The translations under genes and the position numbers were made by a program. A DNA stretch of 64,000 bases from Macrococcus brunensis (lineage in GTDB: Bacteria; Bacillota; Bacilli; Staphylococcales; Staphylococcaceae), in contig NZ_SCWA01000009.1 of assembly GCF_004359615.1 (NCBI RefSeq), positions 25,507 to 89,506 on the forward strand, given 5' to 3'. How positions within the stretch are numbered: the first letter of the stretch is position 1; every line of letters starts with the position of its first letter. Positions 19,625 to 28,459 of this stretch are shown here, piece after piece. Below the pieces are notes generated by a model. It ran no database searches, was not told the DNA's origin, and was given only the letters and a program-made list of their open reading frames with translations.

Positions 19625-19657
19625 GAGTGCAGTCAATGTGCAATATTTATTTTTCAT
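19571..19657 (-). CDS. 28-residue single-pass membrane mini-protein
   Basis: An ATG at 19657 is preceded by an excellent ribosome site (GTAGGAGG, overlapping the xerD stop codon) and opens a 28-codon frame ending in TGA. The product begins MKNKYC and then has one continuous hydrophobic helix (about residues 7-26). Nine bases separate it from xerD, which suggests co-transcription. It overlaps the last 54 bases of the DUF309 gene on the other strand. No family recognised; the strong Shine-Dalgarno and membrane profile are the only evidence. Confidence 0.6.
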   Translation of the reverse strand: MKNKYCTLTALLIMALIWGVIYWVFIAH

Positions 19658-19666
19658 AAGAACCTC

Positions 19667-20554
19667 CTACGCTCTAGGGTGTGTCTTCTTATAGACATCC
19701 CTAATCTGTTTCTTCGAGATATGAGTGTATAACTGTGTGGTGCTGATGTCGGCATGGCCCAGCATTTCCTGAACCGCTCTTAAATCAGCGCCATTTTCCA
19801 GCAGATGCGTTGCAAACGAATGTCTTAACGTATGGGGTGTCAGTTTTTTCTTGATGCCTGCGTCTTCTTTCAGCTGTCTGATGATCTTCCAGAACCCCTG
19901 GCGTGTCATTCTTCTCCCATGAAAATTCAGGAACAGACTATCTGTCATTTCTTTTTTCAGCATGCGTGGTCGTGTATGCTCAAGATAATGGCCGAGTACT
20001 TCCATAGAGGTTGTACCAAGTGGAATAATGCGTTCTTTGTTGCCTTTACCGAACACTCTGACGTAACCCATGATCAGATTGATATCATTGACGTTCAGAT
20101 TGATCAGTTCACTCACACGCATGCCTGTCGCATAGAGCAGTTCGAGCATCGCCTGGTCCCTTTTACCGAACAGTTTGGACGTATCAGGTGACTTTAAGAA
20201 CTGATCCACTTCCTGAATACTGAGGACATCCGGCAGATGCTGCGCAACTTTTGGCGGCTCTACCATAACGCTCGGATCTTTCACTGCATATTTCTCACGG
20301 AGCGCAAACTGGTGAAACCCTCTGATTGAAGCGGTCTGTCTGGCGATGGTTTTCTGAGATTTGTTCTGTTCTTTTAATTCGCCTAGATAAAGGCCGATTG
20401 TCACTCGGTCCACATTATCCAGGTGACCAATCTTTTCTTTATTTAAAAACTGCATATAGCCAGTTAAGTCCCGTCTATAGGCAGCAATGGTATTATCACT
20501 GAGTCCTTTTTCAATCGCGATAAAATGCAGAAATTCTTCTACGATATCTTCCAT
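19667..20554 (-). CDS. xerD: Site-specific tyrosine recombinase XerD
   Basis: Resolves chromosome dimers at dif together with XerC. The 295-residue protein has an N-terminal SAM-like core-binding domain and the catalytic set Arg146 (TGMRVSE), Lys170, His241 and Arg244 (HTLRHSF), His267 and Tyr276. Location next to fur matches staphylococci, supporting a housekeeping recombinase rather than an integrase; no att sites are seen nearby. Confidence 0.95.
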   Translation of the reverse strand: MEDIVEEFLHFIAIEKGLSDNTIAAYRRDLTGYMQFLNKEKIGHLDNVDRVTIGLYLGELKEQNKSQKTIARQTASIRGFHQFALREKYAVKDPSVMVEPPKVAQHLPDVLSIQEVDQFLKSPDTSKLFGKRDQAMLELLYATGMRVSELINLNVNDINLIMGYVRVFGKGNKERIIPLGTTSMEVLGHYLEHTRPRMLKKEMTDSLFLNFHGRRMTRQGFWKIIRQLKEDAGIKKKLTPHTLRHSFATHLLENGADLRAVQEMLGHADISTTQLYTHISKKQIRDVYKKTHPRA

Positions 20555-20600
20555 TTAATCACCTCTCTTAAAGTTTACCATAATCATTTTATAATCATAT

Positions 20601-20624
20601 AAAAAACCGCAAATGATTGCGGTT
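20601..20624 (-). terminator. Terminator after fur
   Basis: The stem AACCGCAA/TTGCGGTT with a 4-base loop is followed on the minus strand by six T. The fur stop codon lies at the stem edge. Confidence 0.85.
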
Positions 20625-21060
20625 ATTTGTGGCATCTATGACAGATTCCATGAAATGTCAGTCGATGATCCATAATCTTAAATTGATAATCACGTTCTAC
20701 TTTCTTCTCAACTTCACCGAGTAAGTCTTCTTCTATCTCATCAACCGCACCACATTCTACACATACGAGATGATGGTGAAAGTGTTCAGCTCCTTCTTTT
20801 CTAAGATCGAATCTTGCAACGCCGTCACCAAAGTTAATCTTATCAACCACTTTTAATTCTGCAAGTAGTTCCAGTGTTCTATAGACAGTTGCAAGTCCAA
20901 TTTCAGGAGAACTTTCTCTTACTTTCAAAAAGACATCTTCAGCACTTAAATGATCTGATTCATTTTCCAGTAGAACCCGAACAGTTGATTCACGTTGAGG
21001 TGTCAATTTATAGGAAGCAGCGTGAAGCTGATCTTTAATTCTATTTATTCTTTCCTGCAT
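20623..21060 (-). CDS. fur: Ferric uptake regulator Fur
   Basis: Metal-dependent repressor of 145 residues: N-terminal winged helix with the recognition region EIGLATVYRTLELL (53-66) and a C-terminal dimerisation domain with HFHHHLVC and two CXXC pairs (Cys100/103 and Cys140/143). Next to xerD and nudF as in S. aureus. The upstream gap contains TGATGATTATTGCTA (21114-21100), which matches the 7-1-7 Fur box at 10 of 14 positions; autoregulation is possible but weakly supported. Fur rather than PerR or Zur is inferred from synteny. Confidence 0.92.
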   Translation of the reverse strand: MQERINRIKDQLHAASYKLTPQRESTVRVLLENESDHLSAEDVFLKVRESSPEIGLATVYRTLELLAELKVVDKINFGDGVARFDLRKEGAEHFHHHLVCVECGAVDEIEEDLLGEVEKKVERDYQFKIMDHRLTFHGICHRCHK

Positions 21061-21137
21061 AGTTCACCTACTCCTGACGGGCTTTTTATATTAATAAAAT
21101 AGCAATAATCATCAGACAATGCAACTATCATTCACAA

Positions 21138-21680
21138 TTAATTAGAATGATTATAATTTAGAAGAAGCGTCTGCAGAGCCAGAATCGTTTTTGCATCTCT
21201 CACCTGTCCAGATTGAAGCAAAGAATCGATCTCACTGAACGGTGTCCAGAAGAGTTCAATAAACTCATCATCATCTGCCGTATATTCAGTTGAATCTGTC
21301 AGCTCTTCTGCTTTATAGAGTGAGATCAGCTCATCACAAAATCCAGGTGACACATAAAATTCGTGAAGAAGAGTGAGCTTACCTGCTTCAAGTCCAGTTT
21401 CTTCAATCAGTTCTCTGCCGGCAGTCTTGACTCGTTCCTCGCCCGCTTCTACTTTCCCTGCAGGAATCTCAATCAGCACTTCGTCCATCGCTTTACGGAA
21501 CTGTTTAATCAATAGTACTTGATCGTCTCTTACTGCAAGTATCGCCACCGCACCGGGATGTTTAACGACTTCACGTGTAGTCTGTCTGCCATTTGGCAGT
21601 TCCACTTGCTGCTTCTCTACTTTAATGATACGTCCATCGTAGATTTTTTCGACAGAAAGCGTTTTTTCAGTTAATGACAT
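21138..21680 (-). CDS. nudF: ADP-ribose pyrophosphatase (Nudix)
   Basis: Hydrolyses ADP-ribose to AMP and ribose-5-phosphate. A full Nudix box spans residues 75-97 (GKVEAGEER...RELIEETGL). I place the start at ATG 21680 (180 residues) with AGAGGG eight bases upstream; an ATG at 21704 has no ribosome site and the family begins at the later codon. It is upstream of fur on the same strand. Confidence 0.92.
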   Translation of the reverse strand: MSLTEKTLSVEKIYDGRIIKVEKQQVELPNGRQTTREVVKHPGAVAILAVRDDQVLLIKQFRKAMDEVLIEIPAGKVEAGEERVKTAGRELIEETGLEAGKLTLLHEFYVSPGFCDELISLYKAEELTDSTEYTADDDEFIELFWTPFSEIDSLLQSGQVRDAKTILALQTLLLNYNHSN

Positions 21681-21742
21681 TGTTTTGCCCTCTTTTCCGT
21701 TCATGTTAAACTAATAATAATATAACACTAGGAGGTATTCAT

Positions 21743-22630
21743 TTGAATTATAGAACAACTAAAAGTGGTCTGAAATTTTCTGAACTGGGTCTCGGATGTA
21801 TGAATCTCCCTCTTGATTATCAGGAATCTAAAGAAATACTGAAAGAAGCATTATCATCAGAGATCAGTTATTTTGATACAGCGGACCTCTATAATAAAGG
21901 GGCGAATGAAGAACTACTCGGCAAGTTCTTCAAAGAGAATGGGCACCGCGAGGATATTATGATCGGCTCTAAAGTCGGCAATGAGTTCTTTCAGCATAGT
22001 GATGAAGTGAAATGGAATCCGTCACGAGAACATATTTTAAATAGTGTCAAGGATTCTCTCCACCGTCTTGGCACAGATTATATGGACCTCTATATGCTGC
22101 ACGGCGGCATGATAGAAGATAATAAAGAAGAAACGATTGAAGCTTTCAATATATTGAAACAGGACGGCTTAATCAGAGCTTATGGCATCAGTTCTATTCG
22201 TCCTAACGTCATCCGTCATTATCTGGCGCACAGCGATATGGATGTCATCATGATGCAGTTCAACTTAATCGATAACCGTCCTGAAATGCTGCTCGATGAA
22301 ATCAGCGCACGCGATGTCAAAATACTGGCGCGTGGGCCGGTGATGAAAGGGCTGCTGACTGAAAAATACGATTCTGTGGCAGATCGCAAGTTTGAAGAAG
22401 GTGTTTTTGACTACAGTCAGGATGAATTAAAAGAAATACTTGGTAAAATTGATGCACCTCTCACGGTCAGCACGATGAACTATCTGTTAAGCCAGCCGGT
22501 CGCAAGTATTGTAGGAGGCGCAAGTTCTGTCGACCAGTTAAAGGCAAATGTCGCTGCTTATCAGCAAGTGGACTACCAGACTCACGATAGAGCCTTATTT
22601 CACGACTTGAGCTACGAGGAACACCTATGA
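21743..22630 (+). CDS. Aldo/keto reductase
   Basis: NADPH-dependent oxidoreductase of unknown substrate, 295 residues. The catalytic tetrad is visible as Asp45, Tyr50, Lys77 and His120. The start codon is TTG at 21743 with AGGAGG upstream. Its last 4 bases overlap the next gene (ATGA), a predicted hydrolase, so the two products may act on related substrates. Confidence 0.88.
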   Translation: MNYRTTKSGLKFSELGLGCMNLPLDYQESKEILKEALSSEISYFDTADLYNKGANEELLGKFFKENGHREDIMIGSKVGNEFFQHSDEVKWNPSREHILNSVKDSLHRLGTDYMDLYMLHGGMIEDNKEETIEAFNILKQDGLIRAYGISSIRPNVIRHYLAHSDMDVIMMQFNLIDNRPEMLLDEISARDVKILARGPVMKGLLTEKYDSVADRKFEEGVFDYSQDELKEILGKIDAPLTVSTMNYLLSQPVASIVGGASSVDQLKANVAAYQQVDYQTHDRALFHDLSYEEHL

Positions 22631-23553
22631 AACTGAGAAACATCGCAGTCTTTGCTTCAGCGCTGACGACACTGGCACTTGTCACCTCAGGCGCAGTGGG
22701 CAGTAACTATATCCTCAACTTTAAGATGCGGGATGTCGATGTCATCAGACGTCGCGAAATCAAGGCAAAGCGCTTGGACGAGAAAGCTTACCAGGCGCTG
22801 AATCCGAAGAAAGTTTCTATCGAATCGAAAAACGGCTACCACATCAATGCAGAAATCATTAAAAAGTATCCTCATAATCACTGGATGATTTTCTGTCACG
22901 GTGTTACAGAAAACAGTATTACTTCTATTAAATACATGAACCTTTTCCTTGAGCTGGGTTATAATGGTGTTATTTTTGACCACCGAAGACACGGTTCGAG
23001 TGGCGGCAAATTTTCAACCTATGGCTATTTTGAGAAACACGACCTGGAATCAGTCATCAGCTATCTCAAAGAAACATATGGTTTTGACCTGAAGTTTGGT
23101 GTCCATGGTGAATCGATGGGCGCTGCGACCATGCTTCTCTATGCAGGAGAACTGGCCAACGAAGCAGAGTTTTATATTTCTGACTGTTCATTTTCATCGT
23201 TTGAGAAGGTCCTGACACATATCATCGGCCAGAAACTGCAGATTGGTTCAGGCTTTCTGCTCAAATTCATTAATATTTTCCTTAGAATCCGTTCCAGATT
23301 TTCTCTTTATGCGGTCTCGCCTATCAAGGTTGTTCAGAATATAGAACAACCGATTCTTTTTATTCATTCTAAACCTGATCTTTTTATTCCTTACACGCAT
23401 TCTGTTGACCTCTACAATAAAAAAGTGGGTCCTAAAAGAAAATGGTATCCGGAATATGGTGGTCACGCATCAAGCTTCAATGTGAATCCAGTGACATATC
23501 GCAAAAAAGTGAAGAATTTTCTGACAGAGTTTAACCTGCTGCCACAAGATTAA
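22627..23553 (+). CDS. Membrane-anchored alpha/beta hydrolase
   Basis: The 308-residue protein starts with a hydrophobic signal-anchor (residues 5-30), then an alpha/beta-hydrolase fold: HG oxyanion region at 91-92, nucleophile elbow GESMG with Ser163, Asp252 and His281 as likely triad. Similar staphylococcal proteins are annotated only as hydrolases; substrate unknown. It is translationally coupled to the aldo/keto reductase and meets the SDR gene tail to tail with a 4-base overlap. Confidence 0.87.
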   Translation: MKLRNIAVFASALTTLALVTSGAVGSNYILNFKMRDVDVIRRREIKAKRLDEKAYQALNPKKVSIESKNGYHINAEIIKKYPHNHWMIFCHGVTENSITSIKYMNLFLELGYNGVIFDHRRHGSSGGKFSTYGYFEKHDLESVISYLKETYGFDLKFGVHGESMGAATMLLYAGELANEAEFYISDCSFSSFEKVLTHIIGQKLQIGSGFLLKFINIFLRIRSRFSLYAVSPIKVVQNIEQPILFIHSKPDLFIPYTHSVDLYNKKVGPKRKWYPEYGGHASSFNVNPVTYRKKVKNFLTEFNLLPQD

Positions 23554-24311
23554 AACTTCTTCGACAAGAAGAATCTTCTTAATATTTTTTCGATTATTCG
23601 TGGCGCCAGATGATAGACAGTCAGGCTCTGATGCATCCAGCCTGGACGATTCACTTCCAGTTTTTTGTCGATCATCGCTTCGACAATGTCTCTTGCGAGT
23701 GCATCTTTATCCAGCTGGATGCTTTTTGTTGTGGACTCGTAAAGACCGGTCTTGTCTGCCCGGCTAAAGAAATTCGTCGCAATCGGACCTGGACTGACCG
23801 TCATGATGTGTAATTCCGGGTGCTCCAGTCTCAGAGCATTCGAAAAACTGAGCAAAGCGGCCTTAGTCGCTGCATAAACAGAACCATAAGGCGTCGTCAC
23901 ACGTGCAGCCTGCGAGGCAATATTGACGATGGATGCACCTGGTCTTAAAAGAGGTACCAGCCCCTTGATAAGTAACAAGGTATGTACAACATTCACGTTA
24001 AACATATCTGTAATATCTTCGTCTGTATGATGCTCAAACGATTTAAAGTAACCATAACCGGCATTGTTGACGATACCATCAAACGTCTGCCCGTCTCTCT
24101 GGACATCATTGATGAATTTTCTAACTTGCACTTTATCACCTAAATCAAGCTGAAAAACGGATATATTTTGATAGGTTTCTGAAAGTGACTTCAGACGTTG
24201 CTGGTTTCTACCGATCACTATAACATGTGCGCCGCGACCGATGAGTTCCTTAACAATAGATTCACCCAGTCCTCCTGTACCACCTGTCAAAATAATTTTT
24301 TTGCCTATCAT
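23550..24311 (-). CDS. Short-chain dehydrogenase/reductase
   Basis: Classical SDR of 253 residues: TGGTGGLG cofactor motif at 9-16, NNAG at 82-85, catalytic Ser133, Tyr146 and Lys150 (YAATK). The C-terminus has a basic, amphipathic tail (RIIEKILRRFFLSKKF) that could touch the membrane. Substrate unknown. Divergent from proC. Confidence 0.88.
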   Translation of the reverse strand: MIGKKIILTGGTGGLGESIVKELIGRGAHVIVIGRNQQRLKSLSETYQNISVFQLDLGDKVQVRKFINDVQRDGQTFDGIVNNAGYGYFKSFEHHTDEDITDMFNVNVVHTLLLIKGLVPLLRPGASIVNIASQAARVTTPYGSVYAATKAALLSFSNALRLEHPELHIMTVSPGPIATNFFSRADKTGLYESTTKSIQLDKDALARDIVEAMIDKKLEVNRPGWMHQSLTVYHLAPRIIEKILRRFFLSKKF

Positions 24312-24388
24312 CCTAACCCTCCACTGTTACTCATTTTCGTTCAATGTTACACTAGAATATATGAGAATGAAACCAAGGGGGCTACATC

Positions 24389-25192
24389 ATGAAAATTGTT
24401 TTCTATGGTGCAGGAAATATGGCAAGTGCAATATTTGAAGGATTAATCAGCAGCAGTCTGTTGAACAGTCATGATATTTATCTGACAAACCGTTCAAGCG
24501 AGAACCAGCTGCAGGATTATCAGGAAAAACTGAACATCAGATACAGCTATGATGATATAGAACTCCTGACTGATGCTGACTATGTTTTTCTAGCGACTAA
24601 ACCTTATGATTTCGATTCTTTGGCTGAACGCATCAAAGATAAAATTCAGCCAGGTAACCATTTCATTTCAATCATGGCAGGCATTTCGATCAATCAGATC
24701 AAGACTAAACTCCAGACACAGAACCCAATTGCTCGTATCATGCCAAATACTAATGCGCAAGTTCAGCAGTCCGTGACCGGCATTACTTTTTCAGAGTCTT
24801 TTGATGCGGGCCACAAGGACGAGCTATTTAAAATTCTCAACTCGTTTGGCACAGCACTAGAAGTAGAAGAAGATAAACTTCATCAGGTGACTGCCATTAC
24901 AGGCAGTGGTCCTGCTTTTCTCTATTATATGTATGAACAATACATCAAAGCAGCGACGAAAATGGGTCTCGATAAAGACCATGTCGATGCTGCAGTGAGA
25001 AATCTCATCATCGGTACAGGACATATGCTGGAGGCAAGTGAGCTTGAAATTGAACAGTTAAGAGAAAACATCACTTCTAAAGGTGGGACAACGAAAGCAG
25101 GCCTTGATGCCCTGAAAAAGTATCCTGTTGAAGACATATTCACAGATTGTCTTGAACAGGCCATTAAACGAAGCAAAGAATTAGCAGATTAA
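24389..25192 (+). CDS. proC: Pyrroline-5-carboxylate reductase
   Basis: Last step of proline synthesis, NADPH-dependent. 267 residues with the nucleotide-binding motif GAGNMA at 7-12 and the C-terminal ProC signature around TGSGPAFLYYMYEQ and SKGGTTKAGL. The ribosome site is AAGGGGGC. A very strong palindromic terminator follows. Confidence 0.95.
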   Translation: MKIVFYGAGNMASAIFEGLISSSLLNSHDIYLTNRSSENQLQDYQEKLNIRYSYDDIELLTDADYVFLATKPYDFDSLAERIKDKIQPGNHFISIMAGISINQIKTKLQTQNPIARIMPNTNAQVQQSVTGITFSESFDAGHKDELFKILNSFGTALEVEEDKLHQVTAITGSGPAFLYYMYEQYIKAATKMGLDKDHVDAAVRNLIIGTGHMLEASELEIEQLRENITSKGGTTKAGLDALKKYPVEDIFTDCLEQAIKRSKELAD

Positions 25193-25235
25193 AAAAGCGT
25201 CACTATCTTGAATTCAAGATAGTGACGCTTTTTTT
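25192..25235. terminator. Strong palindromic terminator after proC
   Basis: A perfect inverted repeat centred on GAATTC (about 20-bp arms; core GCGTCACTATCTTG and its complement) flanked by A and T runs, able to stop transcription from proC and, in the other direction, from rnz. A second, T-poor hairpin (GTCCCGC/GCGGGAC) lies at about 25247-25272. Confidence 0.9.
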
Positions 25236-25281
25236 GTTCAAAGTATCGTCCCGCTAATCCATTCTGCGGGACTTTACTGCC

Positions 25282-26205
25282 TCAGTCTATTGACACTGTC
25301 ATAAAGTCATGTGCAATTTTAAAATTGAAATCAGGATTCGCCAGTCTGATTGCTTCTTCAAGCTCTGCAACATCCAACTGATGGTAGCGGTTGCTCACAT
25401 GATTGATTAAAGTCAATTTAACTTGGTTTCGCTCTGCGAGACCGATTACATCTGCTATATGACTATGATGATATTGGTGGCTGAGCAAATGATCCCCTTC
25501 TAAATAAGTACTCTCATGCACGATAACATCTGCATTTACTGCAAGCAGGTCTTCATTTCTGTTCGGCATTGTATCGCCGAAAAATGTCACAATCTTGCCG
25601 GGCACCTCGTCAGCACGATAATCCTGAGTGTGATAAATCATACCTTCATATTCCACGGTATCTTGCATCTTGAAATCGCGATAAATAGGACCGGGCATAA
25701 TACCTTCTGCTTGCAATTTTTCTTGCAGCAGTCGTCCCGGACTCGATGGGAACTCCAGTCTATAACCGTATGACGGAATACCGTGGGCTAACAGATGTAT
25801 ATTGATTGTAATCTCGTCTTCTATATAAATGTCTCCATCCTCTACTTCCACGACTTCCAGAGGATAATTCAGCCTTGACTCTGACAGCTTCAAAGTGGTC
25901 TCAATAAACTCCCTGATACCAGCTGGTCCATATAAAGTCAGCGGCTTATTTTCACCACCTTGAAAACTTCTTGATGATAATAATCCAGGCAGTCCAAAGA
26001 TATGATCTCCGTGCATATGAGTGATGAAGATTCTTCTGAGCTTGCCAAGCTTGATTCTCGTATGGAGTATCTGATGCTGCACGGCTTCCCCTGCATCAAA
26101 CAACCAGAATTCACTGAGAAACGGTTCAAGACTGAGAACCGTCGATTGTGTATTTCTTTCTTTTGTGGGCAAGCCTGCACTTGTTCCTAAAAATATGATT
26201 TCCAC
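25282..26205 (-). CDS. rnz: Ribonuclease Z
   Basis: Metallo-beta-lactamase-fold endonuclease that matures tRNA 3' ends. The 307-residue protein shows the zinc motif THMHGDH (His63, His65, Asp67, His68), a later GDTMPN aspartate and C-terminal NHVSNRYH histidines. Start is GTG with AGGTG upstream, and a TATAAT -10 lies in the gap to zwf. Divergent from zwf. Confidence 0.94.
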   Translation of the reverse strand: MEIIFLGTSAGLPTKERNTQSTVLSLEPFLSEFWLFDAGEAVQHQILHTRIKLGKLRRIFITHMHGDHIFGLPGLLSSRSFQGGENKPLTLYGPAGIREFIETTLKLSESRLNYPLEVVEVEDGDIYIEDEITINIHLLAHGIPSYGYRLEFPSSPGRLLQEKLQAEGIMPGPIYRDFKMQDTVEYEGMIYHTQDYRADEVPGKIVTFFGDTMPNRNEDLLAVNADVIVHESTYLEGDHLLSHQYHHSHIADVIGLAERNQVKLTLINHVSNRYHQLDVAELEEAIRLANPDFNFKIAHDFMTVSID

Positions 26206-26313
26206 GTTTGTTCACCTACTTAATTTATCATGATATTATAGCATGTTTTAATTGTATTTTAAGTCATTGTATGAAAAAATAATAAGGAATTTAAACGAAT
26301 CGAGGTCCCATAG

Positions 26314-27792
26314 ATGGATATTGAAAAGCAGAATATTCCTTGTCTTATCACTATTTTTGGAGCTACAGGTGACTTAAGTCACCGCAAATTATTCCCATCA
26401 TTATTCCACCTTTTTCAACAGGGTAATCTGAATGAGCATATTGCGATTATCGGTATTGGTCGTCGAAACTGGGATAATGCGAAGTTCAGAGAGGAAATCA
26501 AGGCTTCCATTACGAAACACGTCAAAGATACGGATCGTATTGATGACTTCATGACGCATGTCTACTATCAATCTCATGATGTCAATAATATTGAAAGCTA
26601 CAAGAAACTGTTATCCTTCTCCGAGGAGCTTGATGCAGAGTACAAACTAGCCGGCAATAGATTATTCTATCTGGCGATGGCTCCGGAATTCTTTGGAACA
26701 GTTACTGATGCGCTGAAAGAAAGCGGTCTGACGGATACTGATGGCTTCACTCGTCTGATTATTGAGAAACCGTTCGGTACTGACCTGAAGTCAGCAGAAG
26801 CACTGAACGCTCAGATTACGCGTTCATTCAAAGAAGAGGAAATCTACCGTATAGACCATTATCTCGGCAAAGATATGGTACAGAATATTGAGATTCTTCG
26901 GTTCAGTAATGCGATGTTTGAACCGCTCTGGAATAATAAATACATTTCTAACATACAGGTAACTTCATCAGAAACTTTAGGTGTTGAAGATAGAGGCGGT
27001 TATTATGATAACAGCGGCGCACTGAAGGATATGGTGCAGAATCACATGCTGCAGATTGTATCACTTCTTGCAATGGAGCCTCCTATCTCACTTGAATCTG
27101 ATGATATCAGAAATGAAAAAGTAAAAGCACTCCGTTCTATCAGACAAGTTAAACCTTCTGAAGTACGTAGTTACTTTGTGCGCGGTCAGTATGACAAAGG
27201 AACTGTTAACGGTGAAGCCGTTCCTAAGTACCGCGATGAAGAAAATGTTAATCCAGAATCAAACACGCCTACATTCGTCGCAGCAAAGGTCATGATTGAC
27301 AACTTCCGCTGGGCAGGGGTGCCATTTTATATCCGTACCGGCAAACGAATGAAGAAAAAAGAAATACGTGTTGTTGTTGAATTCAAAGAAGTCCCGATGA
27401 ACTTATATTACAAACGCGACCAGCATCTGGATTCAAATCTTCTTGTCATCAACATTCAGCCAAATGAAGGGATAGAGCTTCATCTGAATGCCCGTAAATA
27501 CGTGGAAGGCATTGATACAGAACCTGTCAAATTATCCTATGCCTTAACCGCTCAGGATAAAATGAACACTGTCGATGCTTATGAAGGATTGATCTACGAC
27601 TGTCTTAAAGGTGACGCGACTAACTTTACGCACTGGGAAGAACTTAAAGCCACATGGAGCTATGTTGATACTGTTGACCAGTACTGGCGAGAGCACCCGG
27701 CCCCATTCCCTAACTATCAGGCAGGCTCAAATGGGCCCGTTAAAAGTGAACTGCTGTTAACACGTGATAATCTGCACTGGTGGGATTTTTAA
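26314..27792 (+). CDS. zwf: Glucose-6-phosphate 1-dehydrogenase
   Basis: Entry enzyme of the oxidative pentose phosphate pathway, producing NADPH. 492 residues with GATGDLSHRK at 16-25 (nucleotide binding) and the active-site motif RIDHYLGK at 180-187. The ribosome site is CGAGGTCC. It is followed by a terminator, then a methyltransferase gene. The next pathway enzyme, gnd, lies 1.5 kb downstream on the other strand. Confidence 0.96.
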   Translation: MDIEKQNIPCLITIFGATGDLSHRKLFPSLFHLFQQGNLNEHIAIIGIGRRNWDNAKFREEIKASITKHVKDTDRIDDFMTHVYYQSHDVNNIESYKKLLSFSEELDAEYKLAGNRLFYLAMAPEFFGTVTDALKESGLTDTDGFTRLIIEKPFGTDLKSAEALNAQITRSFKEEEIYRIDHYLGKDMVQNIEILRFSNAMFEPLWNNKYISNIQVTSSETLGVEDRGGYYDNSGALKDMVQNHMLQIVSLLAMEPPISLESDDIRNEKVKALRSIRQVKPSEVRSYFVRGQYDKGTVNGEAVPKYRDEENVNPESNTPTFVAAKVMIDNFRWAGVPFYIRTGKRMKKKEIRVVVEFKEVPMNLYYKRDQHLDSNLLVINIQPNEGIELHLNARKYVEGIDTEPVKLSYALTAQDKMNTVDAYEGLIYDCLKGDATNFTHWEELKATWSYVDTVDQYWREHPAPFPNYQAGSNGPVKSELLLTRDNLHWWDF

Positions 27793-27794
27793 TC

Positions 27795-27825
27795 AGCTTG
27801 AGACTTATGTCTCAGGCTTTTTTTG
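27795..27825 (+). terminator. Terminator after zwf
   Basis: The stem AGCTTGAGAC/GTCTCAGGCT (one G-T pair, TTAT loop) is followed by seven T. The ribosome site of the next gene lies just beyond, so partial read-through could feed it. Confidence 0.8.
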
Positions 27826-27838
27826 AGGAGAGGAAAAC

Positions 27839-28441
27839 ATGTCAGATGAAGAACTGAATATCATGACTCATGACGGAGAGCATCATTTTCCGACATTAAA
27901 ACATTACCATCGTTATGAGGCAACTGCCTATCCGGATCTTGAACGGCTGGCCGAATATTTACTCAATCTTATCAAAAATGATCACTTTGTTGACTTCGGC
28001 TCGGGTTTAATGCGTGTGCCCATCGCTATGCACCATTTGCTCGGCATCAGGTCGACAGGTATTGAACTAAACAAGGCATTGTATCTGGCGAGTCGTCAAA
28101 ATGTCGAACAGTACCGCCAGACATTTTATCCTGAAATCGATCTCGTGCGTTTTCCGGTTCAAGCTGTCAATTTAAACGTACTTGACTATCAATTTGATGG
28201 CAGCGAAAGTATATTGTTCTTTTTTAATCCATTTTCAGGCGAACTGTTCAGAACAATCATTCATCGTTTCTTATCGAGTTATCCGTACAAAAGACGCGCG
28301 TTTGTGATATTATATTATGCAAAGCATGAATATATTGACATCTTGGAGCAGTTCGGACTTTTTACAGAAATTCATCGCATTGAACTAGCCGACTATCAGG
28401 ACGACCCCGATGATGTCATTGTTATTTATCAGATTGGTTAA
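27839..28441 (+). CDS. Predicted SAM-dependent methyltransferase
   Basis: 200-residue soluble protein with a Rossmann-type motif I VDFGSGLMRVP (about 52-62) and acidic residue in GIELN (78-82), and an FFNPFSG stretch (about 128-134) resembling the NPF-type motif IV. Target unknown. AGGAGAGG lies upstream. It is followed after 18 bp by an AraC-type regulator gene, probably in the same transcript. Confidence 0.75.
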   Translation: MSDEELNIMTHDGEHHFPTLKHYHRYEATAYPDLERLAEYLLNLIKNDHFVDFGSGLMRVPIAMHHLLGIRSTGIELNKALYLASRQNVEQYRQTFYPEIDLVRFPVQAVNLNVLDYQFDGSESILFFFNPFSGELFRTIIHRFLSSYPYKRRAFVILYYAKHEYIDILEQFGLFTEIHRIELADYQDDPDDVIVIYQIG

Positions 28442-28459
28442 ATCTAGAAATGAGGCACT

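Noticed and set aside
19667..20554. Tyrosine recombinase as sign of an integrated element
   Set aside because: Sequence and position match housekeeping XerD; no att-like repeats, phage genes or base composition change.
21100..21114. Fur box upstream of fur
   Set aside because: Only 10 of 14 positions fit the 7-1-7 consensus; too weak in AT-rich DNA to annotate as a feature.
25192..25272. Long perfect palindrome as possible IS terminal repeat or phage site
   Set aside because: A/T-flanked hairpin between two converging genes is best explained as a bidirectional terminator.
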